Assembly: GCF_018406605.1 (NCBI RefSeq)
Contig: NZ_AP024545.1
Location: 3,206,652 to 3,270,651, forward strand
Direction: 5' to 3'
Source: Noviluteimonas caseinilytica
GTDB lineage: Bacteria > Pseudomonadota > Gammaproteobacteria > Xanthomonadales > Xanthomonadaceae
DNA: 64,000 bases
The position numbers and the translations under genes are program-made. A model generated the notes under the pieces. It did not search any database. It saw only the letters and a list, made by a program, of their open reading frames with translations, and was not told the DNA's origin. The stretch's first letter is position 1; each line of letters starts with the position of its first letter. Below are positions 58,087 through 64,000 of this stretch, piece after piece.

Positions 58087-59220
58087 TTACTTGTAGTTGT
58101 TGGTGCCGATCGTGCGCGTGGAGGCGCTCTTCCACAGGACGTCCCGCTCGATCTTGCTGGACCAGCCGGTCAGCGTGAACGGCGTGCGAACCTGCGTGCT
58201 CAGTCGCGTGTAGTTGCCGTACGACTGGTTGCCGCTGTGCGTGACCGACGAGGTGCCGGTGTTGTAGACCACGCCCGTCGCCGAGTTGTAGCGCACGATG
58301 TTGTTCGTGAACTTGATGCCCGAGCACCCGTTGGTGCCCATGCCCAGGCTGCCGTTGCGCTCGAACGTGCACGAGGTGATCGTCACGCCCGACACGCGCT
58401 TCCAGATGTTCATGCCGTACTTGGCGTTGTTGTTGAGGCGGCAGTTCTGGATCAGGATCGACGTGCAGTGGCTGGTGCCGTCCGGTTCCAGGTCGATGCC
58501 GCACTCCGGCGAGGTGCCCTTGGAGTAGCTGAATTCCGAGTCGTACACCTTGATGTTGCTGCACTCGGTGAGCGACAGGCCCTGGCGGCGGTTGTTGGTG
58601 GAGATGATGTTGCCGATCACCACGTCCGTCGCGCCGCCACCCACGCACACGCCATCGCCGGTGCACTTGGACACGCGCAGGTCGCGCACGGTGACGTGGT
58701 CGCTGTTGAGGATCTGGATGCCGTGGCCCCACTCGTGCGTGCTGGTGCCCGAGTAGTTGTGCGTGTCGCGGTCGCCGACCAGCTGGCCGCCGGCGATCTC
58801 CACGTTCGTCTTGCCGTTGACGTAGACCAGGTAGTGGCGGATCAGCGAGCAGGTCTTCGCCTTGAGGATCGCGCTGGGATCGAGCTTGAGCAGCATGTTG
58901 CTGCGCAGGTTGATCTTCTTGCTGGTGTCGATCAGGTAGGTGCCGGCCGGGATGGTGACCGTGCCGCCCGAGGTCGGGAGCGAATTGATCGCTGCCTGGA
59001 TGGCCGCCGTATCGTCATGCTTGCCGTCGCCGATGGCGCCGTAGGTCTTGACGCTGCGCGAAGTCGTGCCGCGCGTGCGGGTCGGATACGTCGCGGCGAG
59101 CGCCGGCAGCGAAACGCCACCGAGGACGAGCGGCGCTGCGAGCAGCAGCGAGTTCTGGAGAAACTGGCGACGAGGCATTCCTGCCCCGTGCACGTCGTGC
59201 ACGAGCGTGTTGGTGTTCAA
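58087..59220 (-). CDS. Tat-exported right-handed beta-helix protein (pectate-lyase-like)
   Basis: A 377-residue protein. A twin-arginine signal is seen in GMPRRQFLQNSLLLAAPLVL, though the start could be 42 nt later. After it, VKTYGAIGDGKHDDTAAIQA is the pectate-lyase-3/GH28 N-terminal strand motif, followed by about ten coils of the form NITVRDLRVSK, DVVIGNIISTNN and SGVTITSCTFERNG (many NN and N-G turns). Two acidic-residue pairs and cysteines (SKCTGDGVCV, SPECGIDL) may form the active or stabilising site. It may act on a polysaccharide such as pectin, alginate or an exopolysaccharide; the substrate is unknown. Confidence 0.85.
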   Translation of the reverse strand: MNTNTLVHDVHGAGMPRRQFLQNSLLLAAPLVLGGVSLPALAATYPTRTRGTTSRSVKTYGAIGDGKHDDTAAIQAAINSLPTSGGTVTIPAGTYLIDTSKKINLRSNMLLKLDPSAILKAKTCSLIRHYLVYVNGKTNVEIAGGQLVGDRDTHNYSGTSTHEWGHGIQILNSDHVTVRDLRVSKCTGDGVCVGGGATDVVIGNIISTNNRRQGLSLTECSNIKVYDSEFSYSKGTSPECGIDLEPDGTSHCTSILIQNCRLNNNAKYGMNIWKRVSGVTITSCTFERNGSLGMGTNGCSGIKFTNNIVRYNSATGVVYNTGTSSVTHSGNQSYGNYTRLSTQVRTPFTLTGWSSKIERDVLWKSASTRTIGTNNYK

Positions 59221-59703
59221 GGCTTGAGCCCCTTTCGTTTGTAGACCGGCAATTGGATGGCGCGAAATTTGCGCCGCCGATCAATGGACCAAACGGGATC
59301 CGCAAGGAGATCCCACGAAGGACGCTGCAATCACGCTGGACCGTGGACGTTGAAACTTCGAGCGCTTCAACAACGTCGACGTCTCGTGATGGCGTGGACC
59401 GGACTGTACGCGGTTGCGACGGGAATTCACCCCCTCATCACTGAAAGCGGACATGACCTCATCCGATCGGCGCATTCACGTTGGCTGCGATTCATGCGTG
59501 TCAAAGCGGCAGCGCGATTTCACGCGCGCATTTAACGCAGTAATAACTTCTTCCCCGAATTCAGGCGTTTTTTGCATGACGAACGGCATGCAGAAAACGT
59601 CTTCGGAACGCATGACGCGCCGCAACAAGCATGCCGTCGCTTGCGCGGCCGGGTGACGCGGTGTGTCACGTTGTCCCTACGGACCGCGCACGAGACTTCC
59701 CCC
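59221..59703. other. AT-richer divergent promoter region
   Basis: No gene of clear coding quality in 483 nt; GC content is lower than around it. There is a GTTGAA/TTCAAC dyad around a GAGCGC core (about 59349-59371) and several TTT/AAA runs (59515-59575). Both the beta-helix gene (minus) and the MBL gene (plus) start here, so promoters lie within, but I cannot fix them by eye. Confidence 0.5.
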
Positions 59704-60690
59704 ATGCGGATCCACCATCTGAACTGCATCGCCAGCGGCGCCTCGCGCGGCCGCATCGGCGCATTCGCCCTGCACTGCCTCCTCGTGGAGACGCACGAAG
59801 GGCTGTTGCTCATCGATACGGGCCTGGGACTGGGCGACGTCGCCGATCCGCAGCAGCGCCTGAGCGATGCCTTCCTCAGCACGCTCAAGCCCGGCTTGAA
59901 CCCGGACATGACCGCGATCCGCCAGATCGAACGCATGGGCTTCCGTGCCTCCGACGTGCGCGACATCGTGCTGACGCACCTGGATTGCGACCAGGCCGGC
60001 GGCCTGGATGACTTCCCGCGCGCGCGCGTCCACATGCTGGCGGCCGAACGCGACCACGCGATCGCGCAGAAGAGCTGGCTGGATCGCCAGCGCTATCGCC
60101 CGCAGCAGTGGTCCACGCAGAACCGCTGGATGGCGCACGAGCCCAGCTTCGGCGCCGGCTGGATGGGCTTCGAATGCGCGCGCGACCTGCCGTGCCTGCC
60201 GCCCGAACTGCTGCTGGTTCCCCTGCCCGGCCACACGCCCGGACATGCGGGCGTCGCGCTGCGGTGCGACGGGCAATGGTTGCTGCACGCGGGCGATGCG
60301 TTCTTCGATCCGCGCGAACTCGATGCGAAACCGCAGGCGCGCCTGGCGCTGCGCATGTACGAGCGCCTGCTCGACACCGACCACGCGACGCGCCTGGCCA
60401 CGCAGCAACGGCTGCGCGACCTGCATCGCACGCATCCGCAGATCGAGATCTTCTGCACGCACGACATCGAGGCCTTCGAACGCCTGTCCGGTCGCCGCGC
60501 CGACGAACAGGTGCCCGCCGCGCACGAAGCCTGGCGCGACAAGATCGTGCGCCGTCCCGTGGTCGAAGCGCCGATCTCCGCGCCGCACGGCGTGCCGGGC
60601 CTGGAAGTGGCCGACTTCACCGGCGACGCGGACACGCCGCCGCCGCGCGTGCCCGCGTTCGGCGACCGCGACGCGCGCACGAGGCGCTGA
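59704..60690 (+). CDS. MBL-fold metallo-hydrolase with atypical metal motif
   Basis: A 328-residue metallo-beta-lactamase-fold protein, lactonase/hydrolase-like. The core reads GLLLIDTGLGLGDVADPQQR then IVLTHLDCDQAGGLDDFPRA. Here the usual HxHxDH is HLDCDQ: the second histidine is aspartate and the last histidine is glutamine. The later ligands are seen in PLPGHTPGHAGVALRCDG and LLHAGDAFFDP, with a final IFCTHDIEAFE. So the metal site is modified; it may bind one metal or a different one. The stop overlaps the xthA ATG by 1 nt (TGATG). It is probably cytoplasmic, since no signal peptide is seen. Confidence 0.88.
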   Translation: MRIHHLNCIASGASRGRIGAFALHCLLVETHEGLLLIDTGLGLGDVADPQQRLSDAFLSTLKPGLNPDMTAIRQIERMGFRASDVRDIVLTHLDCDQAGGLDDFPRARVHMLAAERDHAIAQKSWLDRQRYRPQQWSTQNRWMAHEPSFGAGWMGFECARDLPCLPPELLLVPLPGHTPGHAGVALRCDGQWLLHAGDAFFDPRELDAKPQARLALRMYERLLDTDHATRLATQQRLRDLHRTHPQIEIFCTHDIEAFERLSGRRADEQVPAAHEAWRDKIVRRPVVEAPISAPHGVPGLEVADFTGDADTPPPRVPAFGDRDARTRR

Positions 60691-61550
60691 TGGCCAAGCG
60701 CAAGGATGCAAGCGCGTTGCGCATCGCCACGTTCAACGTCAACGGCATCAAGACGCGCCTGCCGCACCTGCTGCAGTGGCTGGCGCGCGAGCAGCCCGAC
60801 ATCGCCTGCCTGCAGGAACTCAAGGCGCTCGACGACGCCTTCCCCATCGCGGAGATCCGCGACGCGGGGTACGGCGCGCTGTGGATGGGGCAACGTTCGT
60901 GGAACGGCGTGGCGATCCTGGCGCGCGGGATGGACCCGATCGAAAGCCGCCGCGGTTTGCCTGGCGACAAGGCCGATACGCAAAGTCGTTACCTCGAAGC
61001 CGCCGCGCATGGCGTGCTGGTGGGATGCCTCTATTTGCCCAACGGCAATCCGCAACCGGGGCCGAAGTTCGACTACAAGCTCGCGTGGTTCGACCGGTTC
61101 CTCAAGCACGCGCAACACCTGCTCGATGCCAAACAGCCCGTCGTGCTGGCGGGCGATTACAACGTGGTGCCGACGGACGACCTGGACATCTACGATCCGA
61201 AGTCCTGGAAGAAGGACGCGCTGCTGCAACCGGAAAGCCGCGAACGCTATCGCAAGCTGCTGGCGCAGGGCTGGACGGATGCGCTGCGCACGATGCATCC
61301 GGGAGAGAACATCTACACGTTCTGGGATTACTTCCGGAACCATTGGCCGAACAACCGCGGCCTGCGCATCGACCACTTGCTGCTGAGCGAGGAACTCGCC
61401 CCGAAGCTGCGCGCCTCGGACGTGGATCGCTGGGTGCGCGATCTGCCGAGTGCCAGCGACCACGCGCCGACGTGGGTGGAGCTGGCGATGTCGACGCCGG
61501 CGAAGAAGGCTACGAAAAAATCGATCAAGAAGGTTGCGAAGAAGGCATGA
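60690..61550 (+). CDS. xthA: Exodeoxyribonuclease III with lysine-rich tail
   Basis: A 286-residue AP endonuclease/exonuclease III. Motifs: RIATFNVNGIKTRLPHLLQW (N and metal E region), ACLQELKALDDAFP (E), GCLYLPNGNP, VVLAGDYNVVPTDDLDIYDP (D and N), FWDYFRNHWPNNRGLRIDHL and SDHAPTWVEL (D and H). The C-terminal 16 residues (AKKATKKSIKKVAKKA) form a basic tail like the histone-H1-like protein, not in E. coli XthA. Base-excision repair of abasic sites is the main role. The ATG overlaps the preceding stop. A REP-like repeat follows 3 nt later. Confidence 0.95.
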   Translation: MAKRKDASALRIATFNVNGIKTRLPHLLQWLAREQPDIACLQELKALDDAFPIAEIRDAGYGALWMGQRSWNGVAILARGMDPIESRRGLPGDKADTQSRYLEAAAHGVLVGCLYLPNGNPQPGPKFDYKLAWFDRFLKHAQHLLDAKQPVVLAGDYNVVPTDDLDIYDPKSWKKDALLQPESRERYRKLLAQGWTDALRTMHPGENIYTFWDYFRNHWPNNRGLRIDHLLLSEELAPKLRASDVDRWVRDLPSASDHAPTWVELAMSTPAKKATKKSIKKVAKKA

Positions 61551-61552
61551 GA

Positions 61553-61624
61553 TCGTCATTCCCGCGAAGGCGGGAATCCAGTCCTTGCCGGAGCGCTGGA
61601 TTCCCGCCTACGCGGGAATGACGA
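61553..61624. repeat. 72-bp REP-like inverted repeat (CATTCCCGCG/CGCGGGAATG type)
   Basis: Arms 61553-61581 and 61596-61624 match in 28 of 29 positions (left arm opens TCGTCATTCCCGCG), with a 14-nt spacer. It is the widespread two-armed CATTCCCGCGAAGGCGGGAA element of many proteobacteria. The right arm runs into the DUF72 coding sequence and supplies its last codons and TAG stop (61608-61610). Confidence 0.93.
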
Positions 61625-62345
61625 GCGCCTGCAAACGCAAGGCGTCCACCAGGGCATGCGAATGCGCGGTGTTGTCGAAGAGGCACCACGCCGGCCGGCC
61701 GCGGCGCGCATGCATCTTCAGTTGGGTCGCGATCTCCGCCAACCGCGCATCGTCGTACGCGCTGTAATACATCCGCGGCGACCCATGCAGGCGCCAGTAA
61801 TGCCAGCGCCCTGCCCCGCCTGGTTCGCCCGCACCCTCTGGCTGCGGTGGATCTGCCGCCACGCGCGCAACCTCGAACCGATCCCACACCCGATCCACGC
61901 CGGGCGCGAACCAGCTCGCATGCCGCGGCTCGCACGCGATCGGCACATCGAACCCCTTCCGCAGTTGCGTGAAGAACGCGCCGGCCACGCGCGCATCGAA
62001 CGCGAGCGACGGCGGCAGCTGCACCAGCACGCCGCCCAGCTTCGCGCCGAGGCCGGACACTTCGTCGGCGAACTGCGCGATCAACGGCCCGCAGCGCACC
62101 AGCCGCGCCTCGTGCGTGATCGCCTTCGGCAGCTTCACCGAAAACCGGAACGCGCGCGGCACCGTCGCGGCCCAGCGCACGAACGTCTCCGGCTTGTGCG
62201 GCCGGTAGAACGTCGAGTTGATCTCCACGACCGAAAAGCGCGTGGCATAGCGTGCCAACGCGCTGTCGCCCTCGCCGAACAACGCCGCATGGCGCGAGGC
62301 GATCGACCAACCGGCGCATCCGATGCGAACGTCGGTCGTCGCCAC
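61608..62345 (-). CDS. DUF72 (YecE-like) protein
   Basis: A 245-residue TIM-barrel-type DUF72 protein. Signature blocks are RIGCAGWSIASRHAALFGEG, VVEINSTFYRPHKPETFVRW, FRFSVKLPKAITHEARL, GGVLVQLPPSLAFDARVA and IACEPRHASWFAPG, followed by WHYWRLHGSPRMYYSAYDD. The start is GTG at 62345, 5 nt after the katE stop. Its last residues LVIPA and TAG stop lie in the REP arm, suggesting the reading frame ends where the repeat was inserted. Function unknown; the family is linked to hydrolase-like folds. Confidence 0.92.
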   Translation of the reverse strand: MATTDVRIGCAGWSIASRHAALFGEGDSALARYATRFSVVEINSTFYRPHKPETFVRWAATVPRAFRFSVKLPKAITHEARLVRCGPLIAQFADEVSGLGAKLGGVLVQLPPSLAFDARVAGAFFTQLRKGFDVPIACEPRHASWFAPGVDRVWDRFEVARVAADPPQPEGAGEPGGAGRWHYWRLHGSPRMYYSAYDDARLAEIATQLKMHARRGRPAWCLFDNTAHSHALVDALRLQALVIPA

Positions 62346-62350
62346 CGCGC

Positions 62351-64000
62351 TCAGACCATCGGCGGATCGGAATCGCGCGCCCAGTGGCGGTGCTGCGCCA
62401 TGGCTTCGATGAAGGCCTGCGCGCCACGCTTGGCGTCCTTCGCCGCCGACACGACGACGCCAGGATCGGGCTTGCCGTCCGGCAACGTCGGACTGCCACC
62501 GCCCGCCTCGAGCAACGCACGACCCGCGCCCAGCACCAGCAACGGCTTGCAATGCCGCACCTGGTTCTGCACGAACTCCGCGGTCAGGCCGACCTTCGAC
62601 AGCGCGGCAACGCCCATGTCGCCGTCGGGCAACACGACCGCATCGAACAGGAAGCCCGGTTCGTTCTCGAGCGACGCATCCGCTTCGAGCACATCGCCCT
62701 GGCGCGTCTTGAACGGCCCGACGCGCAACCCGACCAGGCGCGGCACCGCACCGGCGGCACGCAAGGCGGTCCGCACGACGTCGAGCGCTTCGCCATCGAT
62801 GCCCGTCGCGACGAGCAACGCGACCTTGCGCGAACGCACGCCGAGTTCGCCCGGACGCGCCAGCAACGACAAGGTCGGCGACTGCCGCACTTCCGGCTTC
62901 GGGCGCTTGGCGATCGCCAGCGGCATCGGCGCGATGTCGCCGATCGCGATCCCGAGGCCATCGGCCACTTGCCTGGCAAGATCGCGCGACACGTTGAGCA
63001 GCAGCGACAACATCCGCTCGCGGATCGCCGGCACCGTCACCTTGCTCAGCTCGAACCGGAACGCCGCGGCGATGTGCGCCTGCTCCACCGGCGACTGGCT
63101 CTCGTAGAACAACGCCGCCTGGTTGAAATGCTCGGCGAACTTCTCCGGGCTGCCACGCACTTCATCGGCGCGGATCGGTTCCGGGAACGCCATCTGTCCC
63201 ATCTGCCCCGACTGGAACGGGCACCCGCCGCCCAGGCTGTTCGGTTCGTACGCCACGCGGCCGCGATGGATCGCCTGACGATGCAACCCGTCGCGCTGGT
63301 TGTTCGCGACCGGCGCGATCGGCGCGTTGATCGGGATCTCGTGGAAGTTCGGCCCGCCCAGGCGCGTGATCTGCGTGTCCACGTAGGAATGGATGCGGCC
63401 GGCCAGCAACGGATCGTTGGTGAAATCGATGCCCGGCACGATGTGCGCGGTGCAGAAGGCGACTTGCTCCGTCTCGGCGAAGAAGTTGTCGGGATTGCGG
63501 TTGAGCACCATGCGGCCGATCGGCTGCACCGGCACCAGTTCCTCCGGCACGAGCTTGGTCGCATCCAGGATGTCGAAGCTGAACTTCGCCGCCTGTTCCT
63601 CGGTGAACAGCTGCACGCCCAGTTCCCACTCCGGGTATTCGCCGGCTTCGATCGCGTCCCACAGGTCGCGGCGATGGAAGTCCGGGTCCGCGCCGGAAAT
63701 CTTCACCGCCTCGTCCCACGTCAGCGAATGCGTGCCGAGCTTCGGGTTCCAGTGGAACTTCACCAGCGTCGCCTCGCCGGCGTCGTTGACGAAGCGGAAG
63801 GTGTGCACGCCGAAGCCCTGCATCATGCGCAGGCTGCGCGGGATCGCGCGGTCGGACATCACCCATTGCAGCATGTGCGCCGACTCGGGCATTAGCGACA
63901 CGAAATCCCAGAACGTGTCGTGCGCCGAGGCCGCCTGCGGCATGCCGTGGTGCGGCTCGGGCTTCACCGCATGCACCAGGTCGGGGAACTTCATCGCGTC
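62351..64000 (-). CDS. katE: Catalase HPII (large subunit, N-terminus beyond window edge)
   Basis: The C-terminal 549 residues of a clade-2 large catalase (E. coli HPII type, about 710-750 residues). The heme-ligand tyrosine lies in RIHSYVDTQITRLGGPNFHE, preceded by VEFTNDPLLAG-like IDFTNDPLLAGRIHSY and followed by IPINAPIAPVANNQRDG. The last about 150 residues form the DJ-1/PfpI-like flavodoxin domain (RKVALLVATGIDGEALDVVR, AVVLPDGDMGVAALSKVG). It destroys hydrogen peroxide. The frame is open to the right edge, so the start is missing. It is followed by DUF72 within 5 nt. Confidence 0.97.
   Translation of the reverse strand, partial: DAMKFPDLVHAVKPEPHHGMPQAASAHDTFWDFVSLMPESAHMLQWVMSDRAIPRSLRMMQGFGVHTFRFVNDAGEATLVKFHWNPKLGTHSLTWDEAVKISGADPDFHRRDLWDAIEAGEYPEWELGVQLFTEEQAAKFSFDILDATKLVPEELVPVQPIGRMVLNRNPDNFFAETEQVAFCTAHIVPGIDFTNDPLLAGRIHSYVDTQITRLGGPNFHEIPINAPIAPVANNQRDGLHRQAIHRGRVAYEPNSLGGGCPFQSGQMGQMAFPEPIRADEVRGSPEKFAEHFNQAALFYESQSPVEQAHIAAAFRFELSKVTVPAIRERMLSLLLNVSRDLARQVADGLGIAIGDIAPMPLAIAKRPKPEVRQSPTLSLLARPGELGVRSRKVALLVATGIDGEALDVVRTALRAAGAVPRLVGLRVGPFKTRQGDVLEADASLENEPGFLFDAVVLPDGDMGVAALSKVGLTAEFVQNQVRHCKPLLVLGAGRALLEAGGGSPTLPDGKPDPGVVVSAAKDAKRGAQAFIEAMAQHRHWARDSDPPMV

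Noticed and set aside
59414..59656. Frame of 80 codons in the AT-richer gap
   Set aside because: No ribosome site, Ser/Arg-rich content and no homology that I recognise; crosses the promoter region of the MBL gene.
61553..61624. Insertion-sequence ends or phage attachment site
   Set aside because: It is a compact hairpin without transposase, target duplication or tRNA; it fits the known REP-like family instead.

Overview
The window is GC-rich, gene-dense chromosome from a gammaproteobacterium, most likely a Xanthomonadaceae member close to Lysobacter or Luteimonas. This rests on the minor-pilin order fimT-pilV-pilW-pilX-pilY1-pilE, Xanthomonad-style proteins (M14 and M1 exopeptidases, a lysine/alanine-rich histone H1-like protein, SelO, Uup, an HPII-type catalase) and intergenic hairpin repeats of the kind common in that family. 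The placement is inferred from gene content, not from a 16S gene. I see no rRNA, CRISPR array, transposase, integrase or prophage. Both edges cut genes: an OafA-type acyltransferase on the left and katE on the right.

Layout. 1-9.2 kb: surface-polymer acyltransferase, small membrane proteins, a minus-strand run of lipoprotein - cfa - VOC - membrane protein, then cspA, rluF, a GNAT/histone-H1-like pair, a rhomboid protease and a GST. 9.3-18.2 kb: M14 peptidase, a three-domain lipoprotein, thpR, a barnase/barstar pair, uup and selO. 18.3-25.9 kb: a DNA-repair helicase/exonuclease pair (MrfA/MrfB-like), a secreted SdrD-B-like protein, a membrane protein and dinB. 25.9-26.5 kb: a cluster of palindromic elements. 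26.6-33.5 kb: ybhP-clsB-ybhN lipid operon and a very large hybrid histidine kinase. 33.5-38.4 kb: repeat-rich spacer, M1 aminopeptidase, a tRNA-like gene whose anticodon arm does not fold, a secreted alpha/beta-hydrolase and an HD protein. 38.4-49.2 kb: GIY-YIG protein, ECF42-type sigma factor, type IV pilus minor-pilin/PilY1 operon, and a DGPF protein followed by an MFS exporter. 49.3-56.3 kb: small lipoproteins, LtrA plus FMN reductase, aldo-keto reductase plus Sir2 deacetylase, and a BlaI/M56 regulatory pair. 56.4-64 kb: rhlE, a Tat-exported beta-helix protein, an MBL-fold hydrolase plus xthA, a DUF72 protein and katE.

How the genes fit together. Many neighbours overlap by 1-8 nt (ATGA, GTGA, TGATG), showing tight translational coupling: GNAT/H1-like, barnase/barstar, mrfA/mrfB, membrane protein/dinB, ybhP/clsB/ybhN, fimT/pilV, pilW/pilX, FMN reductase/ltrA, AKR/Sir2, BlaI/M56 and MBL/xthA. 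Recurrent themes are DNA repair (mrfAB, dinB, xthA), envelope and secretion (pili, lipoproteins, cls, cfa), and redox defence (katE, GST, FMN reductase, AKR).

The items most worth a second look are the BlaI/M56 pair in which a long coiled coil replaces the beta-lactam sensor, the GNAT gene fused by overlap to a lysine-rich histone-like gene, the MrfAB-like repair pair in a Gram-negative, the degenerate tRNA with its duplicated segment, and several structured repeat families between genes.
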